A stretch of 64,000 nucleotides of DNA from assembly GCA_022793375.1 (NCBI GenBank), contig JAAWCS010000015.1, forward strand, positions 62,001-126,000, read 5' to 3'. Positions 16,894 to 24,604 of the stretch are shown here, in pieces (the first letter of the stretch is position 1; every line of letters starts with the position of its first letter). Made by a program: the position numbers and the translations under genes. The notes below the pieces were generated by a model that was not told the DNA's origin, did no database searches, and was given only the letters and a program-made list of their open reading frames with translations. Source of the DNA: Lachnospiraceae bacterium. Its GTDB lineage: Bacteria > Bacillota > Clostridia > Lachnospirales > Lachnospiraceae.

Positions 16894-18813
16894 TTACTTT
16901 ACCGCATTGGCGGCTGCCTCCGTTCCGGCAATATAACCGGAGAAGTTTGCCCAGGTGTTCATCATAGCGGTCATCGAATCCGCACCGTTTGCGCCGCCGA
17001 CGACACAGCCGGCGCCGTAAAGATTCGCAATCGGCTCGCCGTCCTTGTTCAGAATCTGCAATTTCTCATTGGCCTTTAAGCCGCCCAGCGTTGTCTGGAA
17101 ACGGGGTTTTTGCTCAACGATCACATAGGTTCCCTCTTTCAAGGCTACGGGATCTTCTTTGCCGAACTCCGTGTCCTGGCCGTTTTCACACATGGCGTTA
17201 TAGGCTTCCACCGTCTTTATAAGCTGCTCGCCGTCGATGCCCATCTGTCCGGCCAGCTCTGCCAGATCGTCGCCCTTTACAATGACCGGCTTGCCGTCAT
17301 TTTGCACCTTGTACCATTCGGAAATCGCTTCTTCGCTGGGAATTAACTTATCCTCGACGCTCTTGGCCAGATACGTGGCATAGGCCTCCTCGTCCATTAC
17401 GATATAGAGGATTTTGTCCTCCTGTTCGACGGTAGCCGCCGTCAGCTCGCCCAGCGAAGCCACCTCGCTGATCACACGATTGCCGGCAGAATTGACATAA
17501 ATCGCTCCATGACCGGCGGTCGCTGCCGTTGAGCTGGCCGTAGCCGCCAATCCTTTGGTCGGCAGCTTTTCCACGCCCTGCGGGTATACCTTTACGCAGT
17601 CCAGATTGATCGTATCGGCATTCAGTTCAAGAGCCATCGCCAGGCCGTCGCCGGTCTCGGTGTCACGGCCGTAGAACAGATAACCATTTAAGCTCTCCGG
17701 CAGCAGCTCCTGATTGGCGCCAAAGCCGCCGCAGGCCAGCACCACGGAAGCCGCATGGAACGTCACCTCCTGGCCGTTTACATCGGTAGCTTTGGCGCCT
17801 GTGACAGCACCGCTTTCGTCGGTCATAAGCTCGGTAGCGCGGGTATTGACGTACAGCTCGCCGCCAAATCCGCTCAGCTTTTCTTCCATTTGTTCCAGAT
17901 AGGAAATCGAACGCCCCACGACGCCGATCTGCCGCGAAGCGGAGTGGTCAGGATACTGCGTGGCCGCCGCGTCGTAGGCAATGCCCAGGTCATCGGTCAG
18001 CCAGTCGATACATGCGCCGACATGGTTTACCACCAGATCGACCATCAGCGGATCGTTGACATTTGAACCAATGCGCATAATGTCATCGTAAGCCAGCTGC
18101 GGCGTATCTTTATCCTCGTTCAGTATGTCTTTCTGGATGCGCGAGCCGGTCGCAATCATCGTCCCGGCATTGAGAACCGTCACGCCGCCGATAAAGCCGG
18201 TCTTTTCAATCAGGATTACCTTCGCGCCCTGCTCGGCGGCCCGTACCGCTGCCGTCAGCCCGCCGCCGCCGGCGCCAATGACCAGCACATCGCAGCTGTA
18301 CTCGCTCTCCAGGCCGGCCCGGCTCACCTCGCCCGACCAGTCCTCAAGATTTGCGCCGGCCTGTGTCAGGCAATCCTTAACCGCCGAAACCATCGCCGCA
18401 CTGGAAATCGTCGCGCCTGTGATCGTGTCTACGGCCACGGACTGATTGTCCACCACCTCGGCCGCCACCTGCTCCAGGGCCGGCTTACCGATCCCCGCCG
18501 TCTCCGAATCCTCCACAACTTCTACGGAGACAATCTCTTTTTCCGAAACCGTGACCTTTACCGTCATCGGCGCGTTGTGTCCGGACACCGTGCTCTCATA
18601 ACTGCCCGCTTTGAGACCGGAAAGCGCCGGCTCTACAGCCTGCGATTCGGTCTCTGCCTGTGTCGTGCCGTTGGCTGTTTCGGCCGGGGATTCCGCCCCG
18701 GCGGCCGCCGTTGTGCCCTCCGCCGCTGTCGTTGCCGACGCATCCGGCCCGCCGCAGGCTGTCAGGCCAACGAGCAGACACAGGCAAAGCAGCCAGGAAA
18801 TCTTCCGTTTCAT
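16894..18813 (-). CDS. lipoprotein FAD-dependent reductase with FMN-binding domain (fumarate reductase/urocanate reductase-like)
   Basis: A 639-residue exported flavoprotein. Signal peptide with lipidated Cys20 (VGLTAC), a Thr/Ala/Glu linker to about residue 65, an FMN-binding domain with DTITGATISSAAM (flavin attachment Thr in the SGATxS-type motif), then a FAD domain starting CDVLVIGAGGGGLTAAV and ending with GCVVGGANGADSMTAM. This order matches extracellular flavin-based reductases related to flavocytochrome c, fumarate reductase and urocanate reductase. It would accept electrons outside the membrane and reduce an enoate-like acceptor; the substrate is unknown. It is divergent from a two-component system with promoters about 50 bases apart. 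Confidence 0.88.
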   Translation of the reverse strand: MKRKISWLLCLCLLVGLTACGGPDASATTAAEGTTAAAGAESPAETANGTTQAETESQAVEPALSGLKAGSYESTVSGHNAPMTVKVTVSEKEIVSVEVVEDSETAGIGKPALEQVAAEVVDNQSVAVDTITGATISSAAMVSAVKDCLTQAGANLEDWSGEVSRAGLESEYSCDVLVIGAGGGGLTAAVRAAEQGAKVILIEKTGFIGGVTVLNAGTMIATGSRIQKDILNEDKDTPQLAYDDIMRIGSNVNDPLMVDLVVNHVGACIDWLTDDLGIAYDAAATQYPDHSASRQIGVVGRSISYLEQMEEKLSGFGGELYVNTRATELMTDESGAVTGAKATDVNGQEVTFHAASVVLACGGFGANQELLPESLNGYLFYGRDTETGDGLAMALELNADTINLDCVKVYPQGVEKLPTKGLAATASSTAATAGHGAIYVNSAGNRVISEVASLGELTAATVEQEDKILYIVMDEEAYATYLAKSVEDKLIPSEEAISEWYKVQNDGKPVIVKGDDLAELAGQMGIDGEQLIKTVEAYNAMCENGQDTEFGKEDPVALKEGTYVIVEQKPRFQTTLGGLKANEKLQILNKDGEPIANLYGAGCVVGGANGADSMTAMMNTWANFSGYIAGTEAAANAVK

Positions 18814-18827
18814 AATCTGTTCTCCTC

Positions 18828-18857
18828 CTTTATTTTTGTCCGTGTTTACAGGACAAT
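18828..18857 (-). repeat. leader repeat, degenerate copy (flavin reductase leader)
   Basis: Minus strand TTGTCCTGTAAACACGGACAA followed by AAAT and AAGGAGG. This is the second hairpin of the family found at 53828, 33834 and elsewhere: the stem is GTCC/GGAC instead of GCCC/GGGC, a compensatory change. It immediately precedes the Shine-Dalgarno site of the gene starting at 18813. Confidence 0.5.
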
Positions 18858-18878
18858 GATACGGACGTTTTTCACGCC

Positions 18879-18907
18879 TGTTTAGTCATAGCAATAATTT
18901 GTGTCAA
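18879..18907 (-). promoter_or_regulatory. promoter of the flavin reductase gene
   Basis: Minus strand TTGACA (18907-18902), 17-base spacer, TAAACA (18884-18879). It is back to back with the promoter of the response regulator gene. Confidence 0.6.
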
Positions 18908-18955
18908 AAGTATGTCAGCCAGATTTTTTTAATAACAAAATTTAAGGGAAATCCG

Positions 18956-18985
18956 TTGACATATGTTTCGGCCCCTTGCTAAACT
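18956..18985 (+). promoter_or_regulatory. promoter of the two-component system
   Basis: TTGACA (18956-18961), 18-base spacer, TAAACT (18980-18985). The leader to the start at 19156 is about 165 bases and holds the second copy of the TAAACCT...GGCATGAAAGCC dispersed repeat. Confidence 0.5.
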
Positions 18986-19005
18986 AATACTGTTTTATCT
19001 CAAAG

Positions 19006-19055
19006 TAAACCTGCATGCGCCGCCGGCGCGGCCCGGCGCCAAGGCATGAAAGCCG
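19006..19055. repeat. dispersed intergenic repeat, copy 2
   Basis: Second copy of the sequence at 326-375; it begins TAAACCTGCATGCGCCGCCG and ends CCAAGGCATGAAAGCCG. The flanks and central bases differ. Here it lies in the leader of the response regulator gene. Confidence 0.55.
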
Positions 19056-19155
19056 CTCGCTGCGCCAGACAGCGCACCGCCGGGGCATAAAAGGCGGCCG
19101 ACCGCCGAATGGCTGCGAACTGCCCCGAAAGGTCCGCTTGCTATGGAGACGTCTT

Positions 19156-19857
19156 ATGAAAACAATCTTAATCGCTGACGATAATCCTGCAATCTGTCAT
19201 ATTTTATCGCAATACGGAAAAAAAGAAGGCTATCGGGTCCTGACGGCCCGCGATGGGCAGGAGGCCCTGGCCCTGTTTGAAAAGCATGATATTTCCGTAA
19301 TCCTTCTGGATATCATGATGCCGGGAATAAACGGTGTGGAATTGTGCCGGCGTATCCGCCGCACCTCGGATGTCCCCATTCTCATGGTAACGGCCCGCAC
19401 CTCCGACCGTGACCGCATCGCCGGCTTAGACGAGGGCGCGGACGATTATATCGTAAAACCTTTTTCACCGGGCGAGGTGATGGCCCGCATCCGCGCCGTA
19501 CTGCGCCGGGCCGATAAAAACGCCGCCAACGACCACCGCCTGTCCCGCGGCAGCCTTTATCTTCATCTTGAAAAAAATGAAGCCGCCATCGGCAAGGAGC
19601 CTCTTTCTCTTACGAAAAAAGAAGCCGAGCTTTTGTGGACGCTGGCTTCCAATCCCGGCCGTATTTACACACGCGAAACCCTTCTCGACCTGGTCTGGGG
19701 CTATGCCGCCGAGAGCAATGACCGCGCCGTAGATTCCTGTATCAAGCGGCTGCGGGCCAAGCTCGACGCCTTTTCGCATCCGGATTTTACCATCAAGACC
19801 GTATGGGGCGCAGGCTATCAATTTGAATACAAAGCGGGGGATCACGATGAAGCATAG
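19156..19857 (+). CDS. OmpR/PhoB family response regulator
   Basis: A 233-residue regulator. The receiver domain has the acidic pair in LIADDNPAI, phosphoacceptor Asp in ILLDIMMPG, and the conserved Lys in DYIVKPFSPGE. The C-terminal winged helix has LTKKEAELLWTLASNPGRI and RAVDSCIKRLRAKL, then TVWGAGYQFE. The frame is open upstream to 19015, but the ATG at 19156 has GGAG 7 bases away and gives the standard N-terminus. It overlaps the histidine kinase by 11 bases. Confidence 0.92.
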   Translation: MKTILIADDNPAICHILSQYGKKEGYRVLTARDGQEALALFEKHDISVILLDIMMPGINGVELCRRIRRTSDVPILMVTARTSDRDRIAGLDEGADDYIVKPFSPGEVMARIRAVLRRADKNAANDHRLSRGSLYLHLEKNEAAIGKEPLSLTKKEAELLWTLASNPGRIYTRETLLDLVWGYAAESNDRAVDSCIKRLRAKLDAFSHPDFTIKTVWGAGYQFEYKAGDHDEA

Positions 19858-21331
19858 ACTGGTTTTCCGCCTGACCTTCATGGTCACGGCGCTGTTGATT
19901 TTTATGGCCCTGCTGGTCGTAACGATTTTCTCCCGCTTTACAAACAGGATTCTGGTCAGCCACCACCAGGAGGTCATCACAGACGGCGTGGAAAATGCAG
20001 CGCGCACCTTTACCCTGGAGCTGCCGCCGGACTGTAGCGCCGACACGTTTCTCGCGACCGCACAGACGATTGACAGGATGCGCTATGGCGCAGAGCTTTT
20101 GCAGGGCGTCACCTTTTACCGGGCGCTCTTAGGCGACGCAAACGACAATTTTCTTGAACTTTGCGAGGACCGGCTGCAGCCGATCCGCCGCGATACGCTG
20201 CCCTCCTATACGATACAGGTCCTTCACGAAGCGCTGGAGGGCAAAACCTGCTGCCTGGAAACGCTGGTCGGCGAAGAACATATTTTAACCGGCGGCGCGC
20301 CGGTCCGCAATTCAGCGGGCGAGGTTGTGGGCGTCCTTCTTTTACAGCACCGCAGCACCGATGCCATCGATATGCAAAAGCAGATCAACCAGGTACTTTT
20401 AGCCGGCGCCTCGGTCAGCCTTCTGATTTCGGTCGTATTTCTGGTTATCATGTCCATCAGCTTTACACGGCCGATCAAACGGATCGGCAAAGTAGCCGAA
20501 CAACTGGCCTGCGGCAATCTCGATGCCCGCACACATTTAAAGAGCAATGACGAAGTCGGCCAGCTGGCAGCCTCCATGGATACGCTGGCCCGCCAGCTGG
20601 AGGAAGCGCGCGCCAGGCAGGAAAACGAAACGCAGCTGCGCAACCGCTTTCTGTCCGATATTTCACACGATCTGAAAACCCCGGTGACCGTCATCTGCGG
20701 ATCGCTGGAAGCGCTCTGCGACGAAGTGGTCGCCGCCCCCGACGACGTCGCCGCCTACCACCGCCAGATGCTTGCGGAGGGGCGCTATCTGCAAAAACTG
20801 ATCCAAAACCTTCTCGAACTTACCCGTTTAAAAAACCCGGAGTTTAAGAGCCGCGAAGAAAGCGTAAGTCTCTCCGAACTTATGGGAGACGCAGCGATGA
20901 GCGCCCGCCCGATGGCCGAGACGCGCGGCATTCGTTTTGTCTGCCGCGCGCCGGAGCACGAATTTTTTGTCCGCGGCGACTACGAACAGCTGCGCCGCCT
21001 TCTGATGCTGATCCTCGACAATGCCGTCAAATATACGCCGTCCGGCAAACAGATTTTTTTCTGCCAGGAAGCTTCGGGAACCATCGTTATTGAAGATCAG
21101 GGGCGGGGCATTGCTCCCGAACAGCTTCCTTATATTTTTGACCGTTATTTTCGCGCCGACCAGCACATGCAGAGCGACAGCGCCGGCTTAGGGCTGCCGA
21201 TCGCCCGCGAGATTGCCGAGCGGCATCATATCCAAATCCAGGTAGAGAGCTCCCCCGGAGAGGGGACGATATTTCGGCTGGTTTTTGAAGCAAAACGACT
21301 GCGCTGCGCCCGTTCATCCTCCCTGCTTTAG
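19847..21331 (+). CDS. sensor histidine kinase with HAMP domain
   Basis: About 494 residues. Two membrane helices (residues 5-30 and about 180-205) bracket an extracytoplasmic sensor of about 150 residues, followed by a HAMP domain, a HisKA box (FLSDISHDLKTPVTVICG, phosphoacceptor His) and an HATPase domain with ILDNAVKYTP, DQGRGIAPEQ and GLGLPIAREIAERH. The overlap with the response regulator shows they form one system. It may control the divergent flavin reductase (inference). The sensor domain is not recognised. Its TAG overlaps the TAA of the convergent pyrD. Confidence 0.92.
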   Translation: MKHRLVFRLTFMVTALLIFMALLVVTIFSRFTNRILVSHHQEVITDGVENAARTFTLELPPDCSADTFLATAQTIDRMRYGAELLQGVTFYRALLGDANDNFLELCEDRLQPIRRDTLPSYTIQVLHEALEGKTCCLETLVGEEHILTGGAPVRNSAGEVVGVLLLQHRSTDAIDMQKQINQVLLAGASVSLLISVVFLVIMSISFTRPIKRIGKVAEQLACGNLDARTHLKSNDEVGQLAASMDTLARQLEEARARQENETQLRNRFLSDISHDLKTPVTVICGSLEALCDEVVAAPDDVAAYHRQMLAEGRYLQKLIQNLLELTRLKNPEFKSREESVSLSELMGDAAMSARPMAETRGIRFVCRAPEHEFFVRGDYEQLRRLLMLILDNAVKYTPSGKQIFFCQEASGTIVIEDQGRGIAPEQLPYIFDRYFRADQHMQSDSAGLGLPIAREIAERHHIQIQVESSPGEGTIFRLVFEAKRLRCARSSSLL

Positions 21332-22245
21332 GACTGTGGAGCGTCTTTTACGGCCCCGACCAGTTCTCCTATCTCCTCTACTCCGTATCGCTCCATGTAG
21401 GATGCCAATCCCTCGACAATCCGCACGGATACATCCGGCCGCACAAAGTTCGCCGTGCCCACCGCCACGGCCGACGCCCCGGCGAGGATAAATTCCAGCG
21501 CATCCTCTGCCGTCAAAATCCCGCCCATGCCGATCACCGGGATTTTGACGGCCTGCGCCGCCTGATATACCATCCGCACCGCTACCGGCTTAACCGCCGG
21601 TCCCGACAGCCCTCCGGTCCGGTTCGCCAGCGCAAAGCAGCGGCGGTGCACGTCGATTTTCATACCGGTCAGCGTGTTGATAAGCGACAGGACATCTGCC
21701 CCGCCGGCCTGCGCCGCCCGGGCCGTCTCGGCAATATCGGTCACATTGGGACTCAGTTTCATAATGACCGGCTGGCGGGCTTTTTTCTTGACCGCCGCCG
21801 TAATCCGTTCCACGGCTTTCGGGTCCTGACCGAAAGCAATCCCTCCTTCTTTTACGTTGGGACAAGATATATTGATTTCCAGCAGATCCACCGCTTCCCC
21901 GGCCAGCCGCTCGACCACCTCCAGATAGTCGCTTTCGCTTCTTCCGCAGACATTGACCACGATCTTTGTATCAAACTGCTTTAAAAACGGCAGATCCCTC
22001 TCGCAGAACCGGTCGATGCCCGGATTCTGCAAGCCGATGGCGTTCAGCATTCCGCCGGCTGTTTCCGCGATCCGCGGCGTCGGGTTCCCCTCCCAGGGAA
22101 CATTGGCCACCCCCTTGGTAACCACTGCTCCCAGACGGTTTAAATCCATATATTCGCCGTATTCCGCTCCGGAACCAAAGGTCCCCGAAGCCGTCATCAG
22201 CGGATTTTTCAATTCTACGCCGGCCAGTTTTACCTTCATATTCAT
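21328..22245 (-). CDS. pyrD: dihydroorotate dehydrogenase, class 1B catalytic subunit
   Basis: About 305 residues, FMN-binding TIM barrel. Motifs: VELKNPLMTASGTFGSG, INISCPNVKEGGIAFG with the catalytic Cys, KLSPNVTDI and GMGGILTAEDALEF. Class 1B is shown by the adjacent pyrK electron-transfer subunit, with NAD as acceptor. The chosen ATG at 22245 overlaps the pyrK stop (TAATG) and has AGGAGGT upstream; the ATG at 22239 is an alternative. Oxidises dihydroorotate to orotate. Confidence 0.94.
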   Translation of the reverse strand: MNMKVKLAGVELKNPLMTASGTFGSGAEYGEYMDLNRLGAVVTKGVANVPWEGNPTPRIAETAGGMLNAIGLQNPGIDRFCERDLPFLKQFDTKIVVNVCGRSESDYLEVVERLAGEAVDLLEINISCPNVKEGGIAFGQDPKAVERITAAVKKKARQPVIMKLSPNVTDIAETARAAQAGGADVLSLINTLTGMKIDVHRRCFALANRTGGLSGPAVKPVAVRMVYQAAQAVKIPVIGMGGILTAEDALEFILAGASAVAVGTANFVRPDVSVRIVEGLASYMERYGVEEIGELVGAVKDAPQS

Positions 22246-23003
22246 TACAGATCTACCTCCTGTGCCAGAAATACGGGGCCGTCCTTGCAAATCCGTTTGT
22301 TATGTACGCCCGTATGCGCGTCCACTTCGCGGGAACGGCACACGCAGGCCAGGCAGGCGCCGATTCCGCAGGCCATCCGCTCTTCCAGCGACACATAGCA
22401 GACGATCTTTTGTTCCAAGGCATATGCTTTCACCGCCCGCAGCATCGGCGTCGGCCCGCAGGCGTAGATGACCTGTCCTGTCACGCCCTGCTCCCGGATG
22501 GCGTCCAATACCGTCCCCTTTGTGCCCGCGCTGCCGTCCTCGGTCGCGACCGCCACCGGCGCGTACTGCTTCATCGTCTCATAGAGAAACAGCTGATCGT
22601 CCCGATAGCCGGCGACGATCGTCTTTTCTCCCGGCAGGCGCTTTGCCAGTTCGAGCATCGGCGGAATGCCGATTCCGCCGCCGATCAGAATCGCCCGTTC
22701 CGGCCGCAAGGGAAACCCGTTGCCCAAAGGCCCCTGCAGGCGAATCTCCTCTCCCGCTTCCCAGTCCGAAAATTCCGCGGTCCCTGCGCCCGCCACGCGG
22801 TATACCAGACGGATCGCCGCGCCGCTCACTTCACAGATACTGACAGGACGAGGCAGCAGCCTCGCCCCGTCCTTGCAATATACGGACACGAACTGGCCGG
22901 GAACCGCTGTCCCGGCAATGCCTGCCGCCTCAATCCACATGCTGTACACATTCTCCGCCAGCTGTTTCTGCGACAGCAGGCGGCCTATCACCTGTTCTTT
23001 CAT
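22245..23003 (-). CDS. pyrK: dihydroorotate dehydrogenase electron transfer subunit
   Basis: About 252 residues: a ferredoxin-reductase-like FAD domain (LLPRPVSICEV; GPLGNGFPL; ILIGGGIGIPPMLELAK; YACGPTPMLRAV) and a C-terminal 2Fe-2S motif CGIGACLACVCRS plus a later Cys (RICKDGP). It transfers electrons from PyrD to NAD. The ATG at 23003 has only a weak ribosome site (GGAAA), unusual here; the open frame extends to 23078 through a leader repeat. Confidence 0.93.
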   Translation of the reverse strand: MKEQVIGRLLSQKQLAENVYSMWIEAAGIAGTAVPGQFVSVYCKDGARLLPRPVSICEVSGAAIRLVYRVAGAGTAEFSDWEAGEEIRLQGPLGNGFPLRPERAILIGGGIGIPPMLELAKRLPGEKTIVAGYRDDQLFLYETMKQYAPVAVATEDGSAGTKGTVLDAIREQGVTGQVIYACGPTPMLRAVKAYALEQKIVCYVSLEERMACGIGACLACVCRSREVDAHTGVHNKRICKDGPVFLAQEVDL

Positions 23004-23012
23004 ATTTTCCAC

Positions 23013-23092
23013 TTTCTTGTCCGTGTTTTCAGGACATATTGGGGTATCCCTGCGGTTTCTCTGCTTTTCCGCCCGCATTCGCAGGGCATAAT
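23013..23092 (-). repeat. leader repeat, two degenerate copies (pyrK leader)
   Basis: Copy one (23013-23060) has the compensated stem TGTCC/GGACA with loop TGAAAACAC, and a shortened first hairpin. Copy two (23063-23092) has ATGCCCTGCGAATGCGGGC. Same orientation relative to the gene as in the other loci, but without the GGAGG ending at the pyrK side. Confidence 0.55.
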
Positions 23093-23120
23093 CTGCTACT
23101 CTTTTGGCGCTTCGTTCTGC

Positions 23121-24047
23121 TCAATCCAATGAAAGCGCCGTGCGGATATCCGCGATCATATCCTTTGCTGCCTGGCGGGCGGCCGCGCCGTACTTTTCCG
23201 CTCCGAACTGCGCGTATTTTTCCTGCTTCCAGGCCGCAATAATTCCGCGCGAAGAATTGACGATCGCCCCGGAACCGTCGTCCTTAAAATAGGGCTTTAA
23301 GTCGGCGGCCGTGCCGCCCTGCGCGCCGTACCCCGGCACCAGAATCAGCGTCCGCGGCATCAGCTGCCGCAGGATCGCTCCCATTTCAGGATACGTTGCG
23401 CCGACCACTGCGCCGACATAGCTGTATTCTTCGCCCATGGCTTCTTCGCCCCAGGCCGCCACCTTCTCCCCTACCCATTCGTAGAGAGGGCGGCCGTCGA
23501 TCCGGCGGTCCTGAAATTCACCGCTTGATGGGTTGGACGTTTTCACCAGCACAAAAATTCCTTTCTTCTCTGCCCGACACACGTCGATAAACGGTTTGAC
23601 GCCGTCGCTGCCCAGGTACGGGTTGATCGTCGCAAAATCCTCCGCAAAGGGAGCGAACGTATTCCCGCCTACCTGCACACGGCCCAGGTGAGCTGCCGCG
23701 TATGCGGCCGAGGTAGAACCGATATCCCCCCGCTTGATATCTCCGATCACGATCAGCCCTTTTTCCCGGCAGTAATCGATCGTCTGTTTATACACGGTCA
23801 GACCCGGTATTCCAAACTGTTCGTACATTGCGATCTGCGGCTTCACCGCCGGCACCAGGTCACAGACGGCGTCTATTATCGTGCGGTTGTACTCCCACAC
23901 CGCGGCCGCCGCGCCGGAAAGCGTCTCGCCGTGTTCTGCAAAGGCCGCTTTCTTTACCGGATCGGGAATATACGAAAGCATGGGATCAAGACCCACTACG
24001 ACAGGGGCCTTTCGTTCTTTGATTCTTGCTGTAAGCCGATTGATCAT
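23121..24047 (-). CDS. pyrF: orotidine 5'-phosphate decarboxylase, type 2
   Basis: A 308-residue long-form PyrF. The catalytic Lys/Asp cluster is VIGDIKRGDIGSTSAAY, with VVVGLDPMLSYIP near the N-terminus and LVPGYGAQGG near the phosphate site. It converts OMP to UMP, the last step of pyrimidine synthesis. TAGGAGG precedes the ATG. First gene of pyrF-pyrK-pyrD. Confidence 0.95.
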   Translation of the reverse strand: MINRLTARIKERKAPVVVGLDPMLSYIPDPVKKAAFAEHGETLSGAAAAVWEYNRTIIDAVCDLVPAVKPQIAMYEQFGIPGLTVYKQTIDYCREKGLIVIGDIKRGDIGSTSAAYAAAHLGRVQVGGNTFAPFAEDFATINPYLGSDGVKPFIDVCRAEKKGIFVLVKTSNPSSGEFQDRRIDGRPLYEWVGEKVAAWGEEAMGEEYSYVGAVVGATYPEMGAILRQLMPRTLILVPGYGAQGGTAADLKPYFKDDGSGAIVNSSRGIIAAWKQEKYAQFGAEKYGAAARQAAKDMIADIRTALSLD

Positions 24048-24123
24048 TCGATATGGTTCCTCCTATTTGACTGAATGTATGTCTGAGTGATACGCCGTCC
24101 GGCGCATGTGCGTTTATGCGGAT

Positions 24124-24153
24124 ATTGTAACACAGGGGACGGTTTAATGGCAA
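24124..24153 (-). promoter_or_regulatory. promoter for pyrF-pyrK-pyrD
   Basis: Minus strand TTGCCA (24153-24148), 18-base spacer, TACAAT (24129-24124). A short GC hairpin (CGCCGGACGGCG) lies in the leader at about 24093-24105. Confidence 0.55.
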
Positions 24154-24170
24154 TGGAAAAAACGACATAA

Positions 24171-24205
24171 AAACAGAGACTTAGGCGCTCTTTAAGTCTC
24201 TGTTT
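24171..24205 (-). terminator. terminator of the tRNA-Gly cluster
   Basis: Perfect 13-base arms, AAACAGAGACTTA (24171-24183) and TAAGTCTCTGTTT (24193-24205), followed on the minus strand by TTTTTATG. Confidence 0.85.
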
Positions 24206-24212
24206 CCTCTCG

Positions 24213-24284
24213 AGCACGAGACGGGACTCGAACCCGCGGCCCCCACCTTGGCAAGGTGGTGCTCCACCACTGAGCCACTCGTGC
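24213..24284 (-). tRNA. tRNA-Gly(GCC), third of three in transcription order
   Basis: 72 bases with acceptor stem GCACGAG/CTCGTGC, anticodon loop TTGCCAA with anticodon GCC, and GGTTCGAGTCC T-arm. CCA is not encoded. Identical in sequence to the other two copies. Confidence 0.95.
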
Positions 24285-24308
24285 ATTTCCAAATATGAAG
24301 TTATGAAG

Positions 24309-24380
24309 AGCACGAGACGGGACTCGAACCCGCGGCCCCCACCTTGGCAAGGTGGTGCTCCACCACTGAGCCACTCGTGC
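24309..24380 (-). tRNA. tRNA-Gly(GCC), second of three
   Basis: Same 72-base tRNA as the neighbours, separated by about 24 bases of similar AT-rich spacer (ATATGAAGTTA repeated in both spacers), which points to tandem duplication. Confidence 0.95.
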
Positions 24381-24404
24381 GTTTTCAAATATGAAGTTAC
24401 AAAG

Positions 24405-24476
24405 AGCACGAGACGGGACTCGAACCCGCGGCCCCCACCTTGGCAAGGTGGTGCTCCACCACTGAGCCACTCGTGC
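24405..24476 (-). tRNA. tRNA-Gly(GCC), first of three
   Basis: Promoter-proximal copy; anticodon GCC, CCA not encoded. The shared promoter lies about 30 bases upstream. Confidence 0.95.
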
Positions 24477-24504
24477 ATATACGCTTTTGACCGGCGCATG
24501 TAAT

Positions 24505-24533
24505 AGTGTACTATATGCAAATCATTTTGTCAA
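24505..24533 (-). promoter_or_regulatory. promoter of the tRNA-Gly cluster
   Basis: Minus strand TTGACA (24533-24528), 17-base spacer, TACACT (24510-24505). Confidence 0.8.
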
Positions 24534-24548
24534 TCCTTTTTTGCTATT

Positions 24549-24576
24549 GCGGAAGCGAAAATTTTTCCGCTTCCGC
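24549..24576 (-). terminator. hairpin downstream of pepF
   Basis: GCGGAAGCG (24549-24557) pairs with CGCTTCCGC (24568-24576), 28 bases after the pepF stop. No clear T-run follows on the minus strand, so terminator strength is uncertain. Confidence 0.5.
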
Positions 24577-24604
24577 GCATTTATAAATCTTCCTGGCCTG
24601 GGTC

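Noticed and set aside
19015..19155. 47-residue N-terminal extension of the response regulator
   Set aside because: It covers a dispersed repeat and a leader; the standard receiver domain start and ribosome site are at 19156.
24192..24520. Frames with three repeats of a Gly/Pro/Arg-rich peptide, resembling a repeat protein or CRISPR-like array
   Set aside because: The repeats are the three tRNA-Gly genes; each folds as a complete tRNA.
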